From Hirsutella rhossiliensis (lineage: Eukaryota > Ascomycota > Sordariomycetes > Hypocreales > Ophiocordycipitaceae): 64,000 nucleotides of DNA. Below are positions 54,481 through 64,000 of this stretch, in pieces (within the stretch, counting starts at the first letter, position 1; every line of letters starts with the position of its first letter). The stretch is taken from contig NW_025408681.1 in the NCBI RefSeq assembly GCF_020360975.1, forward strand, positions 1,240,001 to 1,304,000, in the 5' to 3' direction. Below the pieces are notes generated by a model that searched no databases, had not been told where the DNA came from, and saw only the letters and a list, made by a program, of their open reading frames with translations. Position numbers and translations under genes: made by a program.

Positions 54481-57400
54481 ATGGTGTCTCCTGTTGACCC
54501 AGCAGCACGCCTGCGTCATGGCCTCAGTCCTCTCACGACGAGCTCTTTGCCATCTCATGTCGTCAACCATCTCCACACACCCATTTCTGCCGTGTCCATG
54601 GCCTCCTCGCACATCCATTCGGCAAACACGTCGGGCGGCCTCATACAACCCTACAACCCCCAGGAATGGGTATCACCGCCGCCTGCATCGACTCCGCCGC
54701 CAAACTCGGAACGGTCGCGGCAGCTCGAACACGACTCTCAAGGTGATGATGGCTGGCCTGAGCCTCGGTTTCCATGTATCTCTCCTGCTAACTGAACCCA
54801 AGCTTCGGCCCCTCCCCCTCCTCCGTACAGCCCGCCGAGGACGCGCCGGCAGCGGCCGGTAAGCACGGCGTTCGAGCACGCCGTGGAGTCAACTTCGCCC
54901 CGGAATGTACCAACAACCGTGCCAATGCGGCCATGGCCCTCTCCCGAGCCCCAGGTCGCTCATGGGTTTCCGGCCCCTCCTGACACGGCCATGAGAGGAT
55001 GCTCTCGCGAGCGCCGGTTCGGCCTGCCTCTGTTGGGCAGGCGGAGGGACCATGATGATCAGCTCGCAAGCTCGCCAGACCCGCTGCCGCCCGTGCTGCC
55101 GCTAGGGAGGACCCTGGGCACCTCGACGGTACCCCCGGACCCGGAGCGAATGGCCTCGCCCCCCATCGCCGTACAGGCCGGGCCGCCAGCAGCGCGCCGC
55201 GCCGCTTCCACCGGCGCACTTGACACTCCGCCGTCGGCCCGTTCCCGGTCCACTTCCCGGCCGGGATGGGAGCACACGATGCCGCTGCCGCCGCCGCCAC
55301 CCGGTCCGCCGCCGCCGAGATCGCAGAGCGTCCAGAGCGCAAATAGAAACTCTATCCCCATCATTTCGCCTCCAACGCGCCGTCAACCACCCAGCGGGGT
55401 CTCGTCTTTGGGACCGGTCCCCCCAACGCCGGCCGATTGGGTCAACGAGGACGTGGAGCCCTGTCTGCTGGAAAGGGTCCGGGGGCGGGAACTCACTATT
55501 GACCCGCAGGCCGCCGCCAGCTACAAAGACGCCGCCGAGCCGCTGGCATCATCGCCAAGTGCATGTGGGGTGTTGAACCGAGCCGGAGCGGTACGTCACG
55601 ATAAGACAATTATTCAGAGAAGAGCGGAAAGCCGACATCGGAATCCCACCTCGCCGCACGGATTGGTTGACGCCGCATCGAGGCCAAACCAGATTTCGGA
55701 TATTGTGGTAACCACGGACCCAATTGTCTGCGGCCCCGCCACCACGAGATCAAACCCTCGCAGCAGCGGTGGCAAGGCTCAGGTCGCCCCTCTCCATGCT
55801 GGCGAACCGTCATCGTCCTTCAGGAAGCAGGAACCTCGCACCTTGACCCCTCGTGCTCCGGGTTCCGCTCGGCTACCTCGACTCGACACGGCAACTCCAC
55901 CATTCTCCCCTTATCCAGCCAAAGCAAGTCAGCCATCGGATGGCTCCGGCTCTGTTGCACCCAGAGCGCTGCCTACGCCTCCGCCTCAGACACGATCTGC
56001 GTCAAGCTCCAGACCGCGTGATGGCGTTCGTCTGTCGTCCAACAAATCGCCTGCGTCCCGGCACCTAGTCCTGGCCCAGAGCTCCGATCAGTTTGCCGCC
56101 GCAGCCGTTGAGCGGTTCCGTGCTTTTGCCGAGAGAGAGGCGGCTGCCTCCATGGATGCCGAGCGAGTCCGCCTATTTGCAGACTTTATTGTTAGCGAGT
56201 CGAGGATTCGGCGAGAGAGATATTCCACTGCCATCGGAGCAATGGGCTCGGAGATCTTCGACTTGACGCGGGACTTGTTCCGGCCGATGTTGATCGCCCC
56301 GACGGGCCACGCGCGCGGAACCTCGCGGGGTGAATGGACCCCCGCCTCTTCAGCAGGTCCAAATCCTTCGCCAGGGGACGATCTTGCGGGTAGTTTGGAG
56401 TTTGACGCCGATGGACTATCCAACTCAGCCCCGGCGTCGGCCAACCTACCGGTCACGCCAAGTGACGACTGGGCGCCAAATAACGCCAACAGGGCGACAA
56501 ACTACATGCCATCGCTCTCGCCTATTCTCAGCATGAGCGTTAGCGAGAATTACGAGAGGGGCAGCTCTCGCGGCCGGCCCCCCAGCCGTTGGTGGGAATC
56601 GGGCTCCCAAGACGATCAGAGTCGGGTGATTGAAAGATCCAAGCGCGAGTCAAAGTATATGGGAGTTCCCAAGAACCAGTGGGTGGAAGAAGAGCAGGAC
56701 TCGATGGCGCAGGGGGAACAGGGGGGACAAGGGGGACAGAGTGAGTGCTGCCAACTGCCGAGCGAGTATCCGCCCGAGAAGGCAGATTGGCACGCTCGCC
56801 AAGACCAGTCCTGGGCGCCAGAGCCATTGAGGCGGTTGTCCACCGCGACGGCGAGCTCTACCATACCTCCGGCATCTAACAGGAAGCCCCAGTCACTGGA
56901 CGTGTCCCGGCTGGTGACGTTGCCTCCGCCGTACCCGCGCCACCACCCTGCGGTGAACAACAATCATCCCGAGTTGGCTGCTATGCGAAGCTCTGTGCGC
57001 TCGATGAGCGACCTGGCTGAAATTGACAAGGCTAAGGAGCGATTCGCCGTGGCCAGCTCTAAGCGTCGCGAAGGCTTCTCGCAGGCTGCGTCAGAGAGAC
57101 AGCAGTCCCTCCGGGCCAATCTCCAAAAGGAAATCCTTGCAGGAAATCTGGACTACGCGGACGCGGCCGCGATCGAGGCGGATTCGCAAGAGCAGGAGAG
57201 GGGCAAGAAAAAGGAGCTGGATAAGACGGAATACGAACACTTCCAGAACGAAGTCGTGTTGCCTCTGAACGACTTGCTGACCGGACGCATCTCCCGCACC
57301 ACGGAATTGTTCGATGATCTGGCACGGCACCTATTCGACAATGGACAAATGGACGCCGACATGCCCCAGGAGGAAGGGGACGATAGGCCAGAGCTCCTGG

Positions 57401-58197
57401 AGAAGCTGACGCTGCTCAAGTGGATATTCGAGACGCGTGAGACTCTCCACCGGGCCATATATGACATCATCTCGGACCGCAACCGGCGCTATCGCGAGGT
57501 TGTCGTGGCTCCGTACAAGCTTTCGGGCAACGCTGAGAAGCTCAAGTTGGCCGAAGCATTCTTTGCCGAGGACGCGGCCAAGCGAGCTCACGCCTATGCC
57601 AACGAAATGCTGGATCGCGCGCGAGATTTGCAGACGGCGGTGGAAGAAGCCGTCGAACGTGGCGTGGCCCTGCAGCTATCTGCGTTCTGGGACATTGCCC
57701 CGCCGCTTCGACAGCTTCTGGACGGCATCCCTGATAACCTAGGGGTGTTTAGCGTCCAGATCCCCCCATCCGAACTGGCAGAAAACCCTTCATACCACGA
57801 CCACCCCTTGCAGTACCTATACAGCTTGCTGCAGCACGCGGAAAAGAGCACATATCAGTTCATCGAGTCGCATACCAACCTGCTGTGCCTGCTTCATGAA
57901 GTCAAGGAGGCTGTGGTGAACGCGCACGGCAGGGTGCTAGCCACACGGGTGGAGGCGGCTGATGGAACCGCCCTGGATGCCGAGGATGGCGGAAAACAGG
58001 CCAGTGCAATGCGGCACAGCGAGAACAGGCGCCTGACAGACGACCTCAAGGAAAAAGTACGCGTGGTGCAGGAACAGTGGAACAGTGCGCTAGGCGAGGG
58101 CATCAAGAACGTCAAGGAGCGGATCGGCGCGTGTCTGCTGCAGAGTGGCGGTTGGGACGAGACGCTCGAGGAGTCGGCAGGGTTCGGGGCAATGTAG
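54481..58197 (+). CDS. Large conserved fungal protein, function unknown, Pro-rich N-terminus and coiled-coil C-terminus
   Basis: Two exons (54481-54742, 54803-58197) give 1218 aa from the first ATG. A start at 54598 (MASSHIHSANTSGGLIQPYNPQEWV) is an attractive alternative because that block looks conserved. The junction restores SAPPPPPPYSPPRTRRQRP. Residues up to about 530 are Pro/Ser/Arg-rich and disordered, with SH3- or WW-type Pro motifs. A helical block (about 600-660: ERFRAFAEREAAASMDAERV) and a long helical C-terminal third (from about 850: EIDKAKERFAVASSKRREGF) suggest coiled coil. The intron has branch GCTAAC and acceptor CCAAG. No enzyme motif or membrane segment. A scaffold or cytoskeletal role is conceivable but unproven. 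Confidence 0.8.
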
Positions 58198-58763
58198 TCG
58201 GCGGGCAGCCATGACGCACAAGACAGATGAGATGGCGAGCTGAGCAGAAGGACGAGCACGGTTTTTATTATGAGTATGAACTGGTCATGTGAGATTTTAG
58301 TAGATACCCCCACAGGCACGTCTGGTACTTGCGAAGGCGAAGTGGTGTTGTCATGATTTGAAGAATACTCTCGCGCATTGTTTGAGAGTGGTAGCCATGG
58401 ATGCCATGCAGAGCCACATATGAAGTGAAACGGGTGCGTGATGCGCTGGACTATGTTGACTGTTCTCAAAATTGCGCGGCGTTGGTAGATGGCCTTGTAC
58501 ATGGACTTGGTTGTCACTTTGGACGATAGGCCCAAGAGCAAGCGAACGGCGTGTCGGCGATGTTCGCTTTCTGTTCGAGGCAGGCCCTGCCTGCAGGGCT
58601 TCGAGGCTGTTTTCAAGCCGCAGACTTGTGGTTGCCGATAGCCAGTCTGGGTCCACGTCGTTGACGACGCCGACGAGCTTTGCGACGAAATCAAGTCTCG
58701 AATAATAGGTGTACGTCCCTCCTCTCCCCGTTGGCTCTTTCGAAAGTTGCGCAGCCGCGTCGC
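58198..58763. other. 3' intergenic between convergent genes
   Basis: 566 nt between the large unknown gene and FMC1. No gene seen. Confidence 0.5.
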
Positions 58764-59114
58764 TCACTCGTTCCCGCCACCGGGCCTGTGCAGAACGGGC
58801 ATCTCCATGCCGACGCGGCGGGCCGAGAGGCGCACGCGCTCCTCCTCGTCCATGTCCATGCCCGGATTGTAGCGCTCGAGAAGGGTGACGTACTGGCGCT
58901 GCGAGCGCAGATATGTGACGAGCTGCTCGGCCTCGGCAGCGCCGTTGCTGATGTTGCCGGCGGCAAAGGGGGCGCGTATGCGGGCGTGGAGCGGCGAGCG
59001 GGAGGTGCTGTGCAGGGGGCTGCTGGTGCCGGCCGTGGGACGAGCGGGGAGTTCGCGAAGGAGGGCGCGGTAGAGGGCGCGGAGGTGGGCGGGCGTGGAG
59101 GGCGGCGCGGGCAT
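58764..59114 (-). CDS. FMC1: ATP synthase assembly factor Fmc1 (LYR-like), mitochondrial
   Basis: Small matrix protein that helps the chaperone Atp12 assemble the F1 part of ATP synthase in yeast. Single exon, 116 aa. The LYR-type helix is LRALYRALLRELP near residue 11. The C-terminal part has AEQLVTYLRSQRQYVTLLERY and then DEEERVRLSARRVGMEMP, typical of the Fmc1 family. An open frame continues upstream, but the LYR helix right after MPAPPSTPAH favours the ATG at 59114. Divergent from MET22, 294 nt apart, so a shared promoter is likely. Confidence 0.85.
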   Translation of the reverse strand: MPAPPSTPAHLRALYRALLRELPARPTAGTSSPLHSTSRSPLHARIRAPFAAGNISNGAAEAEQLVTYLRSQRQYVTLLERYNPGMDMDEEERVRLSARRVGMEMPVLHRPGGGNE

Positions 59115-59408
59115 GGTGAAGGTGGTTCGCGATGCGTTGGGGTGGGCTGTATGTATGGCTGACGAGAGAGAAGAATGTTGAGGGGGCGAAAAGTCGGCGC
59201 CTCGGCCCGCTCGTCGGCTTGTCGGCGTCCGTACCTCCGGCGGCGGCGTGTGTGGGGGAGGGGCTCCGGAGCCCTTCTCCGGACTCGTCGACGGATGCTT
59301 CCCTCTTTCTTCGATTTCAAGCCATCTGTTTCGCAATCCTTGACCAATCAACCCATTGACCCGCGACCATCTGCGATTCTCTAGCTCGCTTGCTGCACGC
59401 TGCATTGC

Positions 59409-60737
59409 ATGCCTGCTGCCAGTGTCCCCCGCCGTCGCCGTCATCCCGCTCCTCCCCACCGGCGCCCCTCGCAACCCTCCCCTCCTCGTCCCCAGCGCAG
59501 ACTCTCTCTGGCCTCCCTCGTGCTCTCGTCTCTTCTCTGCATCCTCGCCGTGGCTCTCCTCGCCCCCCACGTCGCCGCCGTCGCCGCCTCACGTCTGCGG
59601 CAGCTTTCGAGCCACCTCCTGCTGCTACGTCCCGTCTCCTCGATGGTCTCGTCTTCATCCTCCTCGTCAGCGCCGGCCTTTGCCCGCGAGCTGCGGGTCG
59701 CGCAGCTGGCAGTGCAGCGCGCCTCGCTGCTCACCCGGCGCGTCTTCCGCGAAAAGGCAAAGGGCACCGTCGACAAGGACGACAAGTCGCCCGTCACCAT
59801 TGGCGACTTTGGCGCCCAGGCCCTCATCACGGCCGCCCTGCGGCACAATTTCCCCGCCGACGAGATTGTGGCCGAGGAGGAGGCGGCGCGGCTGCGGCAG
59901 GACGCTGGGCTGCGCGAGCAGATCTGGAACCTCGTCCGTGACACCAAGCTGGATGACGACAAGGCCGAGCGCGAGGTCCTGGGCGGGCCCGTCAAGGATG
60001 CCGAGACCATGCTGGAGCTCATTGACCTGGGAAACAGCAAGGGCGGCTCGCGCGGTCGCATCTGGACCATCGATCCCATTGACGGCACAAAGGGCTTCCT
60101 GCGCGGCGGGCAGTACGCCGTCTGCCTCGGCCTCTTGGTCGACGGCGACGTCAAGGTCGGCGTCCTCGGCTGCCCCAACCTCCCCGTCGACGACGCCGCG
60201 CGCCTGACGGCCGACATCGGCGCCAACCAGACCGACGACGACAGCCACGGCGTCCTCTTCTCCGCCGTCCAAGGCCACGGCGCCTCCAGCCGGGCCCTTG
60301 CCCAGTCGGCCGGGGCGCCGACGGACAAGCCCATCGCGATGCGGCCCATCCGCGACCTGGCCGAGGCCACATTCTGCGAGAGCTTCGAGGCCGCCCACTC
60401 TGCGCACGACGACCAGGCCCTCATCTCCCAGAAGCTCGGCATCACCCGCCCCAGCGTCCGCATGGACAGCCAGGCAAAGTACGGCTCCATTGCCCGCGGC
60501 GCCGGCGACATCTACCTGCGCCTCCCCGTCAAGGCCACCTACCAGGAGAAGATCTGGGACCACGCCGCCGGCGACCTCATTGTCCGCGAGGCCGGCGGCC
60601 ACGTCACCGACATCCACGGCAAGAGGCTTGACTTTGGCGCCGGGCGCACCCTCGCCAACAACAAGGGCGTCGTCGCTGCCCCCGCGGCCATTCACGCGAC
60701 CGTCTTGCAGGCCGTGCAGGGGGTCCTCGAGAAATAG
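59409..60737 (+). CDS. MET22: 3'(2'),5'-bisphosphate nucleotidase (Met22/Hal2)
   Basis: Hydrolyses 3'-phosphoadenosine 5'-phosphate (PAP), the by-product of sulfate assimilation. The family is Mg-dependent and inhibited by Li and Na. Intronless. The first ATG gives 442 aa; an internal ATG at 59643 gives 364 aa, close to the 357 aa of yeast Hal2. The 78-residue extension is basic and then has a hydrophobic stretch (LASLVLSSLLCILAVALLAP), so it could be a membrane anchor or targeting signal, or simply 5' UTR. The core shows DKSPVTIGDFGAQA, the metal-site Glu cluster in VAEEEA, WTIDPIDGTKGFLRGGQYA and IWDHAAGDLIVREAGG. All inositol-phosphatase-fold metal ligands look intact. Confidence 0.93.
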   Translation: MPAASVPRRRRHPAPPHRRPSQPSPPRPQRRLSLASLVLSSLLCILAVALLAPHVAAVAASRLRQLSSHLLLLRPVSSMVSSSSSSSAPAFARELRVAQLAVQRASLLTRRVFREKAKGTVDKDDKSPVTIGDFGAQALITAALRHNFPADEIVAEEEAARLRQDAGLREQIWNLVRDTKLDDDKAEREVLGGPVKDAETMLELIDLGNSKGGSRGRIWTIDPIDGTKGFLRGGQYAVCLGLLVDGDVKVGVLGCPNLPVDDAARLTADIGANQTDDDSHGVLFSAVQGHGASSRALAQSAGAPTDKPIAMRPIRDLAEATFCESFEAAHSAHDDQALISQKLGITRPSVRMDSQAKYGSIARGAGDIYLRLPVKATYQEKIWDHAAGDLIVREAGGHVTDIHGKRLDFGAGRTLANNKGVVAAPAAIHATVLQAVQGVLEK

Positions 60738-61090
60738 ACGACGCCGAAGAGAGGCGTGGAGAGAAAGCGGCTTCCCTGCTGATTGATGTGTACGGGAAAA
60801 TGTGGCCCGCCTAGGTGGAGAGCTTGAGGGATGGAATTACCGCCGAAGATTGGCAGCACGGTAGAGCAGCTGTCCGCAACACCTCTCTTCCCAATGCTGG
60901 CTCCCCCTTTCCCGTCTTCATTGACTCTACTTGACCATGATTTCTCCCATTGTGACACAAATGGAACGAAACAATATCGGAATTGTGCGGTAATGGCTCG
61001 TATATACTCGTACACGCAAGACTTTGCATCACCGCCGCCAGAGCCGCACCCCCATACACGCGGACCGAGTAGCTGCCTCCATCCCACCGC
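60738..61090. other. 3' intergenic between convergent genes
   Basis: 353 nt between the MET22 and uL6m stops. No gene seen. Confidence 0.5.
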
Positions 61091-62122
61091 CTACTTAATC
61101 TTCTTCTGCTTCAGCTTAATCGTCTGGTCGTTGATGAAGATGCCCTTTCCCTTGTACGGCTCCGGCGGCCGCCACAGCCTCACGCGCCCGGCAAACGACA
61201 TGATGGCCTCGCGGTCCGGGCCCTCGAGGAGGATGCGCGTGGGCGTGACCGCCGTCACCGTGACGCCCTTGGGGATGCCCTCCTCGACGGGGTGCGTGAA
61301 GCCCAGCTTGAGGCAGAGGAAGCGCTGGCCGGGGTACTCTTCCTTTGCGCCGCGCTGCTCCACGCTGGCGCGGTAGCCGACGCCGACGAGGCGCAGGATG
61401 GCCGTGTGGCCTTCGGAGACCCCCATGACGTAGTTGTTCAAGTAGGACCACGTTGTTCCTGGAGAGTAAGAGGGGGCCTGTTAGCAAACGGGCAGAGGCG
61501 CACACGTTGCAAGAGAAAAACGTACCCCACATCTCTCTTTGATGCCTTACATCTGCATCCTCGACGCTCAGCACCACCTTCCGGTCCTCTATATCCTGGC
61601 TCAAGCTGACAAAGTCGGGAACATCGAGCTCCAGCGTGGCTGCCATCGTACGCATCTCGTTAGCCCCCGTGTCTACTATCCCCGCAGTCCACTCCCTCGC
61701 GCCCAAGGAGTAATAGGGGAACCAAGCTCACCCAGCGGTCCCTTGACCGTAATCGTCTTCTTCACATCCGCTCGGTACGACGTCATGCTCTTCAGCGTCT
61801 TGGTCCCGCCCACGATAAGCTCTACCCCCGGAGGTATCGATATCGGCGTCCGCCCAAGCTTCGAGTGCTGTTGTGTCGTCGTCGAGAACTGCTGGCCTTG
61901 GCGTCGCGCGAATCCCTGCCACGCAGGCACCAGGAATCCCGGTAGCGTCACGGCCGGCGAGGCACGCAGGGCATGGCGCAATGCCTCACCCCGAGCGGGA
62001 GCAAACTTTGCGGCCATGGAGTTTGCCCCAACGGTGCCAATGGGTGCAGAGACGGATATGCTCGATATTGCAGATACTGGCCTTGGGAGTGAGAGCAGCT
62101 TCCTGTCGTTGGGTTGGAGCAT
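61091..62122 (-). CDS. MRPL6: Mitochondrial large-subunit ribosomal protein uL6m (Mrpl6)
   Basis: Structural protein of the mitochondrial large ribosomal subunit, bacterial L6 family. Three exons (62122-61732, 61639-61526, 61458-61091) give 290 aa. About 80 N-terminal residues are Ala-, Ser- and Arg-rich with few acids and end near RRQGQQFSTTTQQHS, a presequence. The L6 domain begins KLGRTPISIPPGVELIVGG and continues through TITVKGPLATLELDVPDF. It includes NNYVMGVSEGHTAILRLVGV and GFTHPVEEGIPKGVTV and ends PPEPYKGKGIFINDQTIKL, the RNA-binding PEPYKGKGI signature. Introns are GT-AG and frame-preserving (phase 1 each). Confidence 0.94.
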
Positions 62123-62859
62123 TTTGGTCGCTTAGTCATCTAGTCACGTGCCTTTCTTGTGCTACCTCACTTACCTAAGCCAATGGGCGTCCCTGCGCCG
62201 GGATTGAGGGTGCCAGGTCTTTTTAGCTCTAATACGTATTAATAGTTCATATCATTTATACTCCGTAGTCCGTAAGTGAATTATAAAAGTATACTATGGA
62301 TACGCGGCAGACACTTGTTCCACCAGAGCTCGGAGCGCTACTACGGCGGGAACTGCCATCACACCTTTTCGGACACCTTTTTCTCTAACGTCCCGAACGA
62401 AGACTACTTGAGTCGCTCAAAAGACCTCGCCAGCTCGAGCCATTCACGTCTCTTCTAGCTCTACCGCCTCTGTCTGTCTAAAACACCCCCCAAATTCAGT
62501 CTCATACATGCTCCAAGTGTTTTCCCCTTCTGAGCATCATGGACGGGGCCATCAGTTACAAAGAGTCCAAGTGCCGGGACTCTACACCGCTCACTGCCTC
62601 GGTGGCCATTGGCGCCATCAATTGTAATACGTACAAATTAGACTGTACGTCGAATATGTTTTGCTGGCGTACCAGGTACTAGTTTTAATCTTTCCAGGCC
62701 ACGCACTGCATTAAAAGCTCTGCGGTCGGAACAAGGTATCTAGAAAACACCCTTGCACGGAACAACCTCGACACCCCGAAGCGAATTCACACTCAGCTGG
62801 CGGCCACTGTGCAATCTCGTGGTTGCGAGAGGGCGCGCCGTTGGCTAAGGAGACATGGC
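62123..62859. other. Intergenic (uL6m promoter / beta-tubulin 3' side)
   Basis: 737 nt, AT-richer at 62220-62300, with a TACTCCGTA motif at 62259. No gene seen. Confidence 0.5.
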
Positions 62860-64000
62860 CTAATCCTCATTATCCGGAACATCCTCCTCACCGTACTCCT
62901 CCGGCTCGTCATCGATACCAGCATCCTGGTACTGCTGGTACTCGGAGACCAAGTCATTCATGTTGGACTCGGCCTCGGTGAACTCCATCTCGTCCATACC
63001 CTCGCCCGTGTACCAGTGCAAGAAGGCCTTGCGACGGAACATGGCAGTGAACTGCTCACCAACACGCTTGAAAAGCTCCTGGATCGAGGTCGAGTTGCCG
63101 ATGAAGGTGGACGACATCTTCAGGCCACGGGGAGGGATAGCGCACAGGGCGGTCTGGATGTTGTTGGGAATCCACTCAACGAAGTAAGTTGCGTTCTTGT
63201 TCTGCACGTTGCGCATCTGGTCCTCGACCTCCTTCATGGCGACCTTGCCACGGCTGCATTTCTTGTTAGCAAAAGCTTCGAGACCGACAACGTCATGAGC
63301 ACGTACAAAATGGCACAGCAAGTCAGGTAGCGGCCGTTGCGGAAGTCGGAGGCGGCCATCATGTTCTTGGGGTCGAACATTTGCTGCGTCAACTCGGGCA
63401 CGCTGACAGCGCGGAAAGAGTGGGCGCCACGGCTGGTCAGGGGCGCAAAGCCGACCATGAAGAAGTGAAGACGAGGGAAGGGAACCATGTTGACGGCGAG
63501 CTTGCGGAGATCCGAGTTGAGCTGACCGGGGAATCGCAGGCAGGTCGTGACACCCGACATGACAGCCGAGACGAGGTGGTTCAGGTCACCGTACGAGGGG
63601 CTGGACAGCTTCAGGGTGCGCATGCAAATATCGTAGAGGGCCTCGTTGTCAATGCAGAACGTCTCGTCCGAGTTCTCCACAAGCTGATGGACGGACAGAG
63701 TGGCGTTGTAGGGCTCGACGACGGTGTCGGAGACCTTGGGGGAGGGGACGACCGAGAAGGTGGCCATCATGCGGTCAGGGAACTCCTCGCGAATCTTGGA
63801 AATGAGCAGGGTGCCCATGCCGGCACCGGTGCCACCACCCAGGGAGTGGGTGATTTGGAAGCCTTGGAGGCAGTCACAGCCCTCGGCCTCGCGACGAACG
63901 ACATCGAGGACGTTGTCGACCAGCTCCGCGCCCTCAGTGTAGTGGCCTTTGGCCCAGTTGTTGCCAGCACCGGACTGCCCGAAAACGAAGTTATCGGGGC
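62860..64000 (-). CDS. Beta-tubulin, C-terminal part (5' end outside the window)
   Basis: GTP-binding subunit of microtubules. Two exons are visible (64000-63308 is open from the window edge with its last coding base at 63307, and 63253-62860). They encode roughly the last 320 residues of an expected ~447. Visible features are the tubulin signature [25 protein letters not shown], and the exon junction [20 protein letters not shown]. The acidic C-terminal tail ends [19 protein letters not shown]. Positions linked to benzimidazole resistance carry the usual sensitive residues, Ala165, Phe167, Glu198 and Phe200 (in [11 protein letters not shown], numbered by family). The intron (63306-63254) is GT-AG, 53 nt. 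The earlier exons lie beyond base 64000. Confidence 0.97.

Noticed and set aside
59441..60695. Two long minus-strand frames opposite MET22
   Set aside because: They overlap each other and a clear nucleotidase; compositional artefacts.
1..64000. CRISPR arrays, bacterial operons, rRNA genes, complete transposons
   Set aside because: No regularly spaced repeats, no transposase or reverse transcriptase motifs, no rRNA-like sequence seen; intron-rich eukaryotic genes throughout.

Overview
The window is nuclear DNA of a filamentous ascomycete. It is GC-rich and gene-dense, with short GT-AG introns of about 50-100 nt, CTAAC/CTGAC branch points and no bacterial-style operons. A fused CYP505 P450/reductase, Kar5, Rap1 with a C-terminal RCT domain, Swf1, ICP55 and the protein styles suggest Sordariomycetes, probably Hypocreales. 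That placement is inference from family resemblance.

Bases 1-11500 look like an accessory metabolic block separated by long AT-rich or repeat-bearing spacers. It holds a 3-hydroxyacyl-CoA/carnitine-type dehydrogenase (minus), an intronless YWTD propeller protein (plus), a class III CoA-transferase (minus) and a self-sufficient P450 (plus). Three of the four have a TATA-like box 90-160 nt upstream. Bases 12288-14756 encode a secreted GH92 mannosidase.

Bases 15000-24200 are mostly housekeeping: a CWC16/Saf4-type splicing factor, the Ubc8/UBE2H ubiquitin-conjugating enzyme, ketopantoate hydroxymethyltransferase (panB) and the ubiquitin-like Atg12, followed by a phenylalanine ammonia-lyase family gene. 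A 4.6-kb spacer without a recognisable gene follows. Bases 28774-36361 carry the Dbf4/Dfp1 kinase regulator, the mitochondrial peptidase ICP55 and an SREBP-type bHLH factor. Another poor region (36362-41126) has only one small Cys-rich ORF.

Bases 41127-51107 carry Kar5 (nuclear fusion), a nitrilase-family hydrolase, Rap1 (telomere), Swf1 palmitoyltransferase and the Hsp90 co-chaperone Aha1. After a 3.4-kb spacer come a large conserved fungal protein of unknown role, Fmc1 (ATP synthase assembly), Met22/Hal2 (bisphosphate nucleotidase), mitochondrial ribosomal uL6m, and the 3' part of beta-tubulin running off the right edge.

The most striking structural observation is the Ubc8 gene. Restoring its conserved protein requires nine exons, including consecutive micro-exons of 8 and 3 nt and a single-nucleotide exon, each intron having its own splice signals and most a good branch point. 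The reassembled frame is exactly 558 nt. Four of about 44 reconstructed introns also need a GC donor, more than usual for fungi. All gene models were built by hand from splice signals and protein-family expectation; no alignment or search was run.
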